From NCBI GenBank assembly GCA_019722365.1, contig JADFUC010001284.1, forward strand, positions 26,736 to 90,735: a stretch of DNA of 64,000 nucleotides. The letters are read 5' to 3'. The DNA is from Lithospermum erythrorhizon (taxonomy: Eukaryota; Streptophyta; Magnoliopsida; Boraginales; Boraginaceae). The position numbers and the translations under genes were made by a program. Under the pieces are notes generated by a model that was not told the DNA's origin, did not search any database, and saw nothing but the letters and a program-made list of their open reading frames with translations. Below are positions 37,897-49,716 of the stretch, piece after piece (position 1 is the stretch's first letter; each line of letters begins with the position of its first letter).

Positions 37897-38878
37897 ATAT
37901 ATAGGTGAGTATATAAATGCATGTTGTTGGAATTAATACAAAGGAAATCGGATGTTGATAAATCATAGTAAGACTAGAAATATATGATGTTAATAGTGAG
38001 CCTAGGTATATGCTAGCTTTTTGTGAAATCAGATAACGACAACTTTATGGTTAGTGTTAATGCAAGTAAACTATAATACGGTGTCATATAAAATGAAATG
38101 ACAAAAGAGGAAAGACAAGATGTTGACCTATACGATGATGAAATCATGGTAAGAGAATGTAAAATGAACGATATGAAGTGTAATGGCGGTAATGTATCAT
38201 GAATTGCTACGCGATGCTATATATATACATATTCGGGTAGATTATATGCTACAGTTCATAAGGTGGATATAACTATACTAAGAAGTGGTGTTTTAAGAGG
38301 CAATGCGAAAGCATTACTTAAATGGGCGGGTTATCGTGATGTATTATATGTTAGTTGTATTACTGAAACTCGTGTATTTATCGTGATAGTGACGCCAAGA
38401 CAATCAAGAATAAACAATTTGACGCGCTGGGTTTTGATAAGAGAAATTTTTACTTGCACATTAATGAATCCGATAGTCAATAACGAGGTGATATGATGAC
38501 ACGAATTATGAGTGGATACGTCGTGAGCATCGATGATACGGATATTGAATTTTGATGCATTATCGACGGTTGATTTTTGATATCGATGTAAATACGATAA
38601 AATACGAAGCTGATGGTTTCGCTTAATACGAGATACGAGATTATGATATGATTAGATTGTGTAATATCTAGTTGTGTAGTAAGTAATATTCAGTATCGCC
38701 ATGTAATGTAATTACGAGGTACCACGCCGTATCTCCAAGCCAATGACTATGTTAGAGAATACGGACAAGCGATACGACGTCATGATATTCGCACAAGAGC
38801 GCGACAGCGACCGAGATGATAAGCATTGCACTGAGCGGAAGTAAATTTCGAGGACTAAATTTTATAAGGAGGGTAGAC
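34446..38878 (+). pseudogene. decayed internal region of the gypsy element
   Basis: Starts with the primer-binding-site-like TTTTGGTATCGTAGC and ends near 38850-38875 with SKFRGLNFIRRVD, the typical C-terminal end of a gypsy polyprotein. In between no frame longer than about 90 residues carries a recognisable protease, RT or integrase motif. ORFs at 38263-38496 and elsewhere are too short to assign. The decay here is greater than in the surrounding copia elements, although this is the youngest insertion by nesting. Confidence 0.6.
37843..37894. repeat. (AT)n microsatellite
   Basis: About 25 uninterrupted AT units, preceded by ATATATATAGCAGC and followed by GTTATATATAGG. It lies inside the gypsy internal region. 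Confidence 0.95.
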
Positions 38879-41325
38879 CTAATAACTCGCTCCTTACCAA
38901 TATTATGTCGATAGTATATAAGTTTCTCGGTGGTGACCAAGCGAAATTGCAATTTCGGCCGAAGAGCCGAGAATTCAACAAATCGGTCGGTTGGTGGTAT
39001 ATTTCGCTTGTGGTGGGACCCGGAGATAGTATAAATAATTTTTTGGGAATAATATCTATATATCGAGATGAGTATTTAGATAAAAAGAGTAATATACGCC
39101 CGGGATTACAACGGAAATCGCTCTGCTTGAGATTTAAGCGCGGGCGTAGAATTAATCGAAACCTAACGGAACTTCAAATTTCTTCCTCTAAATATCCCAC
39201 CTACCACCACTATCTTCATCCTCATCCATTCTGATTTCCTTTTGGCCAAAATTTCATTTCCCCAAAATTTTCTTCCATTTCTCTCATCAATTGTCTCTCT
39301 TAAACTCAAGATCAAAGTGGGCGGATTTGCTTCTCCTCATCATATCTAAAGAAATACTCAAATCTTTGAGATATTTCTGAGTTTCTTTTGAAGAAGTTGA
39401 CTTTTGGTGGGATTTTGTTGACTTTGTATTCAATTTATTATGGCATGTAAATATTATCTAAGTATCGTATGTGAGATTAATGGGTGATTATCAAGCTAGA
39501 GCCGTAAGTTTCAGGTTGAATTTTATTGACTTTTCTTAAATTAATTTTAATTGTAATATGAGGTTAGAGGGACTTTAATATAGTTTTTTTTGGGTTTAGG
39601 AATTATTGGTTTGATATGGATGTGCAGAGATCGGGTCGGTGAAAGTTTTGGGAAAGTTCGTATAGCATTTAGCGCTTGAATTGGAGTAAGTGTTGTATTT
39701 AATGGATTAATTAGTTGTCAATCGACGGTTGACTGACAATCGGTGGCTTAAAGTGTTATTGTCAGTAATGCGCGATGACCGAATATTGAGATTTTACGGC
39801 TGGCGACGTAATGTAGTTACGTTTAGAATATTAAAAGTGTATACCAATCTCGGGGATGCGATGATCAAGCAAGAAATTAAAATTTGAATCGCGAGACGCG
39901 GTATAAGTGACTGGATTATATAGATGTTAAGAGAGGTTATCTTTTCGGGATGTGTTATAATGTATAATTTCTTTGAATGGGAGTCAGCCCGGATCTAGCA
40001 CGAGGACCGGCCCAGCTACTTACACGCTTTTGGGCTTCTGGAGGTGTGAGTACAAATTCACGAATGGGACCTTTCATATATATTATGTTATATATTTTGT
40101 AATGTGTCAGTTTCCTGAACCTGCTCGATATGTGTATCAGGTGATTACGATTCATATTATGAAATAATTGAGATTATGATCGATATTATGTGTAAATTCC
40201 GATTTATGATTCATATGACTTAAAATAATTGAGATTACGAGTATTATGGTATAATCGAGATTATGATTTGTATTATGAGATGCTGTGAATATGTCTTGGC
40301 AAGTATGGGATCAGGTGTGGCCGTAGGCCGCGGTGGCCGCACACAAGGCGGTGTGGTCATGCCAGATGCGCTTTGATTGCTTTGTATGTTATTTATGTGA
40401 GTCATGTGGTGACTTCGACCGGGAGGTTCAAAGCATACAGACATTACAGGCGTAGCCCCTCGTGATTCGAGGTTTGGGCGGAGTATGAAGGATTTCCGAG
40501 GGGTGTAGCTCGTCAGAGTGATGGAGCGGAGGCCTCATCTCGATTATGTGGAGGCGGATTCTCTATATGTGTATTATTTGGAGGCAGATTCCTCATGTAT
40601 GTATTATTCGGAGTTTTTATTCCTCTACATGTATCATTTGTGAGTGGATTCCTCTCATTCGATAATCCTTTGTGTGCCGAGACCTGCTTTTCCTTAAAAT
40701 GAATATGCACCGCCGACGGTTATAAAGTGTTATGTGATATCGCATTTAGAACTGCAGTGTGATTTTAGAACAAATTATTTATTGTGTAAATGTTAATGTA
40801 TAAGCATATGTTATATATATGGCATTATATGCGACGGCATCAAGTCTCGGTGGTGGCTTATTCGCTACTCGCCTTAATAGCCGATTCTCATTATTCTCTA
40901 TGGGCGGCTGCTTTATGACCAGTTCTAAGGGGCCGACGCCGAGGTCAGTTTATAGTTTAGTATCGATAGGGTCATAGACAAGCATCATGTATTTGGTATG
41001 ATAGAATTCCCATCGTACCATTTCCTCGGTGTTGTCGACTTGTATATTGTTAGACTCGTATCAGATTTACTGAGGGGTCTGCTGCCATACTTTCCTCTCT
41101 ATGTTGTATTTTGGATTTCTTGTGTATCTTGTTGTATCATTGGGAGTGGATTTGTATTATGTTTCGTTGTTTTATTGTATATGTTGTTAGTTCACCAATA
41201 TAGGACAAAAGTGTATTTTTTATTATTATTAATGTCAAATGAAGTTTTTTATGTTGTCATCCATCGACGTGACTCGTGTACAAGTTGTCGATGACCTTAA
41301 CTCGTGGCGGCTGACCCGCTGTCGT
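38879..41325 (+). repeat. 3' LTR of the nested gypsy element
   Basis: Begins about TAATAACTCGCTCC after the purine-rich AAGGAGGGTAGA, so the TG terminus is damaged. The start resembles that of the minus-strand LTR ending at 10070. A promoter-like leader (CACTATCTTCATCCTCATCC, then TTCTTCCATTTCTCTCATC) lies near 39205-39300. From about 40020 it matches the left LTR. It ends near CTGTCGTTAAT at 41325. Short tandem units GGAGGCGGATTC...GTATTATTT occur near 40548-40650. Confidence 0.7.
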
Positions 41326-41887
41326 TAATTTGGTCGATGTCGATAGTTAGGGCGATGTCGAGATGACTAACACGGGTATTTCAGGCGATCAAGATTGATC
41401 ACGCAACGCAGGACTAGATCAATACTCATGATGCCGTCCATGATCGGGAGCTGGCATTTAATCAAACGAATTTAAGATATGTATCCTGTGTCCTATGATA
41501 TTTGTTTAGAATTTTAGGTTCGACAATTCTTAGACCTAACATATATAACTATCCGTGTTATATAAGCTCCGCATCTCTTGACTATGACCAAACGCCCGCT
41601 TTTGGCCGAGGATTATAACTAAGATATGTCAATGTCACACAAATGGAAGATAATGATAGATGTTGATATATCGGCAGATTTATCCGCCCTTGATATATAA
41701 GTAAGGAAGATCTCAGCCTCTCATAGTCAGTACCGTGATTGGTTTACGGGACGCCATAAATGCTTATTCGGGCTCATACCGAGTAAAGAGTTGTAGGTGT
41801 TTGGCGAAACAATTCTTATGGTTAGCCTACGACTATAGATCGCATGATAAAGGAATTGTAAGGTAATCGCCCAAGGCCAAAGAGGAG
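41326..41887 (+). other. 3' untranslated part of the Tork-like element
   Basis: Non-coding sequence between the gypsy 3' end and the Tork-like 3' LTR. It ends with CCAAAGAGGAG, a plausible polypurine tract directly before the TGTTGAAATC LTR start at 41888. The first 30 bp still resemble a primer-binding-site region (GGTCGATGTCGATAGTTAGG), so the gypsy boundary may be slightly further right. Confidence 0.5.
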
Positions 41888-42720
41888 TGTTGAAATCAAT
41901 GAGAATTGATTCCCTTTTATTATGCCCTCAAGTACGACAATTGAGTATCAATTCATTTATCGGTTTGGTTAAAACGAGATTACTGTAACTTAGTGTTCAA
42001 CTTAGTAATTGTATATTACCAGCGTGGGTTCTCAGATGACTTAAGTGGGTTATGAAGCCATTGCTAGATCTTACTCATATTAATCGTTATAATAATAGTA
42101 ATTGATCAATTATTTTGAGCTCAAGGTCACATTATTATGTACAATAAATATTCTCGAATATTTTTTATGAATGAAATTAAACGAGATCACCAGATATCGA
42201 GAGATGTATCTCTCAATATTTATATATTTGTCAAATATATGTTGATTTAACATCAATCGTTAAACTTGCAAGCTTAATCAATTAAGCAATTGAGATTGAT
42301 GAACAACTTTGATAAGTTATTGGATAGTGATCAAGTTAGTATTTTAATCGATTTTGTTAAGTTTAATTAAAATAGAACAACTCACTAGTAACTTATTATT
42401 TAATTAGAAGCTCATAACGGCCTAATTAAAGGAACGAGCAACCGATTTCTTAACGAGTTGCTTAATTTGAGTGGAATTTGGGACTTAGTATTTAAAGAGA
42501 GTGATTAGGTGTTTTTATGATAATCATAACAAAATTTTCACCCCTCCTCTAGAAAGCCTCTCCTCATAGAATCCTGGAAGAAGCTTCTTCCAATTTTATT
42601 TCATCTTTCAAATTCTAGCAAGTCTGGGTACTTAAGCCTGGCTCTCTTGGTGTATGCAATCTGTGAGGACATCATTTCGCTTGTCAACAAGCTTTGGAGA
42701 GGATTTTGAAGTGGGCTTTC
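41888..42720 (+). repeat. 3' LTR of the Tork-like element (end truncated)
   Basis: Matches 25928 to about 26775. Similarity stops after GAGAGGATTTTGAAG, about 150 bp before the expected LTR end. Shortly afterwards the Sirevirus pol frame resumes (GDKFYLNKIEKLQGD from about 42768). Confidence 0.8.
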
Positions 42721-42739
42721 ACGCTGGATGGATGGTATT

Positions 42740-45720
42740 TTGATACGTGATGCTCCGCATATACATAGGAGATAAATTTTACTTGAATAAAATAGAGAAA
42801 CTACAAGGAGATTGTGTCACTTTCGGGAGGGTTGTGCGGTTAATCACAGGAAAAGGTTGTCTTAGTATGGATGGATTGCCAAAACTGAAGAATGTGTTAT
42901 TAGTCGATGGTTTGACAGTCAATCTCATCAGCATCAGCCAACTGTGTGACGGGTGATGGAGTGCTGTCTTTACCTTACAGGTCAGCTTAGCGTGGTTAAG
43001 TGGACTGCCGTAACGGGGCGATAATGAAAGGTACTAGGTTTCGAAAAATCGCTAATTTTGGACACCACATAGGGCCATGTCATGCAAAACAAATGAAGAT
43101 GGATCTTCCGCACAAAGTTAGGCACAATTAACTATTAATAAATATTCAACAACTCATCTCTAAAGAAGCTGTAAGAGGTCTTCCTAAGCTGAATATTAAG
43201 GAAAAGACGTGTGGCCACGTCGCGCTCGAAAGGCACTGGGCGTGTCCCACCGCCTATTATAATAGGTGGTCACAACCGCATCATCGAACCATTATACATG
43301 GACTCGATGGGGTCAATGCAAAGGGGAGCAGCATCGGAGGAGTTAAGTATATCTATGTCTGTGTGGATGATTTCTCCAGATACACATGGGTTGAATTCCT
43401 CAGAGAAAAATCAGATGTCTTTGAAGTGTTTCAACAGCTTGCCACACAATTGCAGAGGGAAAAAGGATCACTATCATCGTGTATATCATGGAAAGAATTT
43501 GAAAATTCCGTACTATTGACTTCGCAACTCAAAGGATTCCGACATTTAGTTTTAAATTTCATCATTCCTTAGCAAATGGCATTGCTTGAAAAATATTAGG
43601 ACTATACAAGAAATGGCTGTAGTTATGTCTACGAAGAAGCTTCTTGTAAAATTTTGGGCAAAAGCCGTTAACATCAAGATGCTATATTCTTAATCGAATC
43701 ACTTTCGGCCCTTGAAAACAATGTTAACTGTACGGGGCTGATGAGTGGGGAGAAACCTAATATTCAATACTTTCATATCTTTGGTAGTGTTTGTTATATT
43801 CTTGTTGACAGGGACCAACGACAAAAATTTGATGTTAAAGGGGATGAAAGGATATTTATTGGATATTCCGTAATCAAATAGGCCTCGAGGGCGTATAACA
43901 AGACAAGCTATCATGGAATTCATAAATAATGTTGGTCGACTGTGATCCAACCTCCAAACAGAGGAAATAAGAAGAAACTATCACTATCAACTGACCGTCC
44001 CCGCCTCAGACGGTTGAAAACAACCGATGAAAAACAATAATGATGTTACAACTGAACTTGATAGCAATATTGAACCAACTGCACGTATTCAGAAGACTCA
44101 TTCTCACGTTAAATATAACAAAGTGGCATGTGTATGAGGTATAACTACTAGAAAGAAGCGACGTGGTAGACTACATGAAGTTAATGGACTCTTTGTCAAA
44201 ACATACAAGCTCTCAAACATGGAACCAAAGAATGTGAAGGATGCCTTGATGAGAATCGATCAATGCACGCAAGAGGAATCGTACAATTTAAGAAAATAAT
44301 GTGTGAAAATTGGTACCAAGGCCTCAAGAACACAATGTCATTGGCACAAAGTGGATCTTTAAGAACAAGTCTGATGAACTTGGAAATGTCATCAGGAATA
44401 AAGCTAGATTAGTGGCACAAGGATATACACAAGTGGAAGGAATTGATTTTGAAGAAACATTTGCACCAGTTGCCAGACTAGAATCAATCAGACTACTACT
44501 AGCTCTTGCATGTCTTTTGAAATTTAAACTATGTCAAATGGATCTTAAGACTGCCTTTCTGAATGGAATTGTGCAAGAAGAGGTTTATGTAGAACAACCT
44601 AAAGGATTTGAGGATGCCACCAAAGCTGATCATGTGTACAAACCTAAAAGGGCTCGTATGGTTTAAACAAGCCTCCAAGAGTACGGTATTAAAGGTCAAT
44701 TCATTTTTTTTATTGAAGAATGGGTATTGCTCGAGGGGGAGTTTATTACTCACTCTTTTCATCAAAAGAGAAAAGAACCACTGATGGTTGCTCTAGATAT
44801 ATGTGGACTATTGCTTTTGGGAGCAGCACTTAATCGTAAAAAATAGTTTGTTAAACAAATGGAGGCTGAATTCGAAATGAGCATGGTAGGAGAACTTAAA
44901 TGTTTCTTGGGGATTCAGATAAGCCAAATGGAGGATAGAATTTTCATTTCTCAATCCAAGTAGGCAAAGAACATTATGAAGAAGTTTGGTCTGGAATCAA
45001 CAAAATCTAAAAGAACTCCTCTAGCCACTCATGTCAAGATTACGTGGTACGGAGTATGAAAAAAGTTGATATCAAGAACTATACAAGCATGATTGAAGTC
45101 CGCTTTTATCTAACAAAGAAGTAGGCCGCATATTGCTCATTTTGTAGAATGTGTGCTAGATATCAAGCCGCCTATTGAAAGTCATTTAAATCTTGTAAAG
45201 AGGATCATCAAATATGTGCAAGGTACTCTCAACCATGGATTACTGTATACCTTTGATACTAACAACTTTCTTGTAGATATCGCGATGGACTGCGTGAACG
45301 CTAGGCCTAGAAAGAGTACCTCTGGAGGATGTTTTTTTCTTGGAAACAACTTGGTGTCATGTTCAACAGAAATGTGAATCCTCAGATCACTATCAACTGC
45401 TGAAGCTGAATATATTGTCATGGAAGGGTTGCATCTTCAATTATTGTACTAAGGTGATGCTTGAGGAATACGAAAAGTCAATCCAAAAGTATATTTACTC
45501 ATACTGCGGAAAATATTAGTGCCATAACTATCTCAAGAATCCGTGCAACATAGCAGACCGCTTATGTCGACATTAGGCATCACTTCATTTAATTGGTCAG
45601 AAAAAAAGGTCACTGGAATCGAGTACGTGAATACCGAAAAGCGCATAGTCGATATCTTCACCAAAGGATCGATGTGAATCAATTTGAGTACCTAAGGATG
45701 TACTTTAGGATTGTGTGTTA
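42740..45720 (+). pseudogene. Sirevirus pol remnant (integrase, reverse transcriptase, RNase H)
   Basis: In order: KLQGDCVTFGRVVRLITGKG and LLVDGLTVNLISISQLCDG (42795-42953), the pre-integrase region; YVCVDDFSRYTWVEFLREKS (about 43351-43410), the integrase core with its conserved Asp; KPNIQYFHIFGSVCYILVDR (about 43755-43815); then reverse transcriptase at 44310-44640 with [39 protein letters not shown] and [12 protein letters not shown]. Next come IYVDDI-like sequence broken near 44800, and EFEMSMVGELKCFLGIQISQ (about 44872-44930). The RNase H part is at 45153-45377 with RKSTSGGCFFLGNNLVSC. The wording is that of the Sirevirus lineage. Stops and frameshifts occur throughout. The protease and the start of the pre-integrase part were lost or lie at the insertion site. 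Confidence 0.85.
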
Positions 45721-46035
45721 TGGAGAAATAGCAATACTACTATTATAACACTCTCCAGAGAGCCAAGTGTTACGATAGTCGGATGGCCAACGGGTTTAAC
45801 GATTATTTTATGAAAATCAAGTGCTATCAAGAAATTAATTGTACGCAGCCTTATCAAGGACGCTGGGTATGGCAGTTTTCTCTCACCACTCACATACACT
45901 CAACCCACTCACACATTTTTCATTACCAGTCACATACTCAAACTCTTTACATTCAAATCATCATACAAACTATAATCATCCCAAAAATTCTTCCCAAATC
46001 TTTTACACCAACATCAAATTTCCTCACTACAACAA
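45721..46035 (+). other. spacer between Sirevirus pol and the env-like region
   Basis: AT-rich and rich in CACAC/CATAC runs (45890-45960), typical of the non-coding gap between pol and the extra ORF of Sireviruses. No separate gene. Confidence 0.4.
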
Positions 46036-48178
46036 AATGGTCAAAACAAGAGGAGGCACTTCTGGAACAAGCAAGAAAGATAGAGGCTGTCAAGAATCAA
46101 AGTTTTCAAGACCTATTGGGGTAAATGAAAAGGGAGAACCTGTACCCCTTCAGTCCATCCCTCCTTCACCAGATCAACAAAAAGAAGTTCCAAACTAAGA
46201 AACCTCGAGGTCTCTTTGGCTGCTACTACGGAAAGGACAATGTTATTTCGCAGGAAGAAACTGGAGCCCGAAGTTGATTCCCTCAAGCACAACACGGTGT
46301 ACATGTATGGAGGTATGGGCATGCATGTCCCTCCAACAGATGATAACTGTGGTAAGAATCCTAACTCGACTTATTTCGACAGAGGGTCAGTTAGTATAAA
46401 CCCTAATTAGCCCAATTGGGGAAAAATCAGTATGTAGAAAAGAGTTCCCAACTTGTTGTCGAGAAATCAGAGAATGCTAACCCCGGGAAGGGTCTAAATT
46501 GTCGAGAATAAAATTCAACCAAGTGTCAAGGACACTTCAGTTGAGACCAGTTTTAAGTCTGCTAAGAGTCAAAGTTCGGTTAACCCCACGCGCTTGGGAA
46601 ATTCCGGACGGGTCAAAGGCTAACGCGAAAGGTGGTAGAATTAAGAGAGCCTTGAGAAAACAGGCTGCACCGGTTAGGTATAAGGCTAGGGATGTAAATC
46701 CATCTGTTGGAGAGAATGCTGGTAAATCTACTAGGAAGGATCAAGGTAGTGATGATGATGTGGGAAGCGGTTGCTTCCTCAACCGCTAAGAAGAGTGAGT
46801 AATGCGGCTGCGACTATTGCCCTGAAGCCAAGCAGGTAGCTACACTGTATTTGCAGTGGGAGAGGTTGAGGCCGAAGAGGTGATGGACCTCGAGGAGCTT
46901 GAAAATTTGTTGCAGAAAAAGAAGGCTGCCAAGAGGACTAATATTGATGATTTGAAAGAGGGTGCCGCCAAGAAGTTATAGTGGAGTATTTATTTCTCAA
47001 CTTTTACAGGCGTAAATATGACAAGCTTATCAGAATGACTTAGAAGAATCAAGTGTGATTCCTGTACTGCCAAGAGAAAATCCAAAGGGAAAATAAAAAT
47101 AAATGATGATCAAAATAGGATTAATAATAGGAGGATTGCTAAAGGAATTGAAGAAATGTCCACAGAGGGAGTGGATTTTAATTCTCGAGGAGAACGTAAG
47201 CCAGTGGGAATTCGCCAGTGCAAGAAATTGGGGCTATCAGCGAAGAACTGCATCTACATGGATATTATTAAGAGGTCGTGATGCTGGCCATTTCTGATGA
47301 AATTGGGCCACATTGGCCGAGCATAGTAAGAGAGTTCATCTGCAACCTTACTGAGGAGATTGTTGGATCCATCGGCACTATAAGCCTGTTGTGCGAAAGT
47401 CGAGAGACATGTATTTGAATTCAGTCCTGCAGTAATCAATAGGCACTATGGCAGACAAAATAAAGGCATCACTGGTTCAACACTCAAACTGGCTGATATT
47501 ATCGGGCACTCGACTGGAATACCATCCGTGTGGCCAACCAAGTGGACAGCTAATGCCTTCTTCTCCTCGATCCGAGGTACGCAGCTATGCATAAGTACGG
47601 CGAGCTGGGTTAACATGGTGTCTACCTCCAACAACACCACCGTAAGTTGGAAGTTCGCAGGAGAATGATGTATGTTATGGATCTTGGTCAGGAGTTAGAT
47701 TTTGGCAGGGTAATTTTCGATCAAATTGTGGATCATTCCAGGACTGGGGCAAAATTGAAACCCATTGGTTTTCCCAACTTAATTTTGTAAAGATTATCAT
47801 TCATCAACATCCCGAGATCTCCGGGCGCAAGCAGAGATGGTTCGGGTGAAGATGCCAAGCCCCTGACCATTACTGATAAGCTGATCAGTAGGAAGAGAGT
47901 TGTGGATGTGGAGATCAAAGGAGCTGACAAACCAACCATTTGCACTGTAGGGGAGGCCGCTCCTCTATTGACTTGTGCCCAAGCGAAGAGTAGAACAAAG
48001 TCGTTTGTGCTAAAATTCAAGCCTCAAGGTTCCCGTCTAGTTGACCATTTAATTGCACTCACCGGGAGCAACCCGTAGACTATCCCTTCCAACCGCCTAT
48101 GATCCTACCGACACGAAGATCTTGATGAGACTACTCGCCTCATGCGTAATGCATTTTAGCTCGAAAGTATGACAACAA
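46036..48178 (+). pseudogene. env-like third ORF remnant of the Sirevirus
   Basis: Starts at an ATG with MVKTRGGTSGTSKKD and continues FSRPIGVNEKGEPVPLQSIP (46036-46197), broken by a stop. A hydrophilic Lys/Ser-rich part follows. An acidic, coiled-coil-like VEAEEVMDLEELENLLQKKK lies at about 46864-46923. Then comes a more conserved part: VFEFSPAVINRHYGRQNKGI (about 47408-47468), TGSTLKLADIIGHST, VWPTKWTANAFFSS, then LTISDKLI-like and KPTICTVGEAAPLL sequence. From memory this resembles the 'putative plant transposon protein' domain (PF20167) found in retrotransposon-associated ORFs. No transmembrane segment or signal peptide is evident. Its role is unknown even in intact elements. It ends before the purine tract AGAGGGAGTA near 48178-48188. 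Confidence 0.7.
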
Positions 48179-48417
48179 GAGGGAGTATGTGCGTGTTTAG
48201 CCCCTTATTTGTCCTCGATAATTTTATTTTCTCTGCTACTTTTGATATCCTTTTGACCACCGGCCACGACGCTTGGTCTGACATCTTTTGTGAACTAATG
48301 TTTATTTGTTGATTTGTTGTTTTAACACTTCGCGGTTCGCCTCGAGGTTGTTTTTGTGGCATCGGGGAATTTTTCATGAAAACTTACCCAAACGGGGACT
48401 TTGTCGATGCTGCAGAT
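48179..48417 (+). other. polypurine tract region before the Sirevirus 3' LTR
   Basis: It contains AGAGGGAGTA at the start and AAACGGGGAC near 48388, either of which could be the remnant of the purine tract used to prime plus-strand DNA. The second lies about 20-30 bp from the LTR start and is preferred. Confidence 0.4.
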
Positions 48418-49276
48418 TGTTAGATCAATTTTTTCCAAGATCGTGTCAAGTTATAACAAAGAGGCGCAACACCTCTGCTATTCATTATCTACGACCAAGT
48501 GTCAAAACAGTAGATTTTAGATGTCTCACTTACATAGATCTGATTCGAGATATGGACATGTAAGATACGGCGATATATGAAGATCTTGAAAAGATATTCG
48601 CTGAAATCAAGTTGTTATGATATGTAAGTGTTGGAGTCATAATCGACCCCGTATGTTTATGGAATGCGGTGGATCTCAAATCAAACACCTTACCATATTG
48701 AAGACCGAAACCCTGTAAGCACCTACACTATGGTGCGCTGATATCAAGAATGAAGATGATCGAAAATAATCTTTATTTACAACAAAGCATTCTTGCATTC
48801 ATAGAGAAAGAGTTTATTAGTATTTAGTGTAGGTCACTTGTGTTAGAAGAAGTCTCTAATCTTCTAACTAATGTACGATTGTTATAACACTCCATTGTAA
48901 TAATCATTGAGAGCTTGAAGTTATCAGAAGTCAAACAATCGGGAGCGTGTTGGACAAAGGAGAAAAGAAGATAGGTATTTCCTAATCTTTAGAAACTAGA
49001 TTGAAGCCGTTAGTTAGCGATCGGCCATGTAACGCGAGTGATTTGGCGTAAGACCCTACTTGTAATTACTTCATATTATAATCGGAAGTTCTCCTTGGCA
49101 GCCCGCCTCTCTAGATGTAAGGCAACTCGATAACCAAAGTAATAATCTCTGCTATATTTGCATTTTTAATACATATTTATTTTGTTTTTCGAGTGTGTTC
49201 TTTTACCTAACCGTAAGATAAAGTGTCGTTGACTGCCGTCGAACACTCGATCGCGTTAGGCGCAGTTCACTTTTCA
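48418..49276 (+). repeat. 3' LTR of the Sirevirus element
   Basis: Starts about TGTTAGATCAATTTTTTCC and ends GTTCACTTTTCA. Collinear with 23315-24187 throughout, with many substitutions and short indels between the copies, which suggests an old insertion or consensus errors. Confidence 0.85.
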
Positions 49277-49464
49277 AATGAAAAACAGATGATCTTAATG
49301 CCAACATACACTATAATTAGTTTGAGGGCTCCGAGGGGACAGCCGACTTCGGCTGGTGGGTTTTGCTTATTATTTATGCATGTTATAATTTGAACGTTAT
49401 GTTTAATTTTCAATGATTAATATATTAATAAAATTTATTATTTTAAATTTCAGGTAATATTATA
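49277..49464. other. spacer right of the Sirevirus element
   Basis: AT-rich, non-coding. No feature recognised. Confidence 0.3.
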
Positions 49465-49716
49465 TTTCCTCCGTTCTTAAGAGATTATCCACTTTTGACT
49501 TTTTGATAATTGTATTTTTTAAACTTTGAGTTAAGTATATTTATTTGTGTTATATAATATCGATAAAACATCAACGAAAAGTTAATACGAAATGTATTTC
49601 TATCAAGCAGAAGCCATCAAAAAGATATATGAATACAAAATAAAAATATCTACGACAAAATAAAAATATAACTATCAAAAAGTTATAAGTGAACAATCTT
49701 TTATTAACGAAGGGAG
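49465..49716. mobile_element. Stowaway-type MITE (252 bp)
   Basis: Left end TA then TTTCCTCCGTTCTTAAGAGATT. Right end AATCTTTTATTAACGAAGGGAG then TA. The termini are inverted, and the interior is AT-rich. Size matches the other MITEs in the window. Confidence 0.8.

Larger units (their letters stand above)
33110..41325 (+). mobile_element. Ty3/gypsy element nested in the Tork-like element
   Basis: Two copies of one LTR lie in direct orientation: 33110-34445 (5' truncated) and 38879-41325. An internal region of about 4.4 kb lies between them. The left LTR ends CGTTACA before ATTTTGGTATCGTAGC, a decayed tRNA-Met primer binding site. The internal region ends FRGLNFIRRV, the usual gypsy pol end, next to a purine-rich AAGGAGGGTAGA. 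It is highly decayed. Confidence 0.75.
25928..42720 (+). mobile_element. Tork/Tnt1-like Ty1/copia element nested in the Sirevirus
   Basis: LTRs start TGTTGAAATC at 25928 and 41888. The internal region holds gag, protease, integrase, reverse transcriptase and RNase H remnants between about 26945 and 32910. It is itself interrupted downstream of RNase H by a gypsy element (about 33110-41325). The 3' part resumes at about 41326 and ends with a purine-rich tract (AAAGAGGAG) directly before the 3' LTR. The lineage call rests on the RNase H and integrase wording and is moderate. The right LTR seems shortened at its end. Confidence 0.85.
23315..49276 (+). mobile_element. Sirevirus-type Ty1/copia retrotransposon, split by nested elements
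   Basis: The outermost element of the stack. It has LTRs at about 23315-24187 and 48418-49276, a gag remnant (24225-25927), pol remnants (42740-45720) and an env-like third region (46036-48178). The order gag, protease, integrase, reverse transcriptase, RNase H, extra ORF is that of Sireviruses. The Tork-type element at 25928-42720 lies between gag and pol, so removing it restores the normal order. All reading frames are broken. No matching 5-bp target duplication was found at the outer ends, so the exact ends are approximate. Confidence 0.85.

Noticed and set aside
45839..46198. 119-residue frame with a His/Thr-rich start
   Set aside because: The first half is the CACA/CATA-rich non-coding spacer. 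The true ORF starts at the MVKTRGG methionine at 46036.
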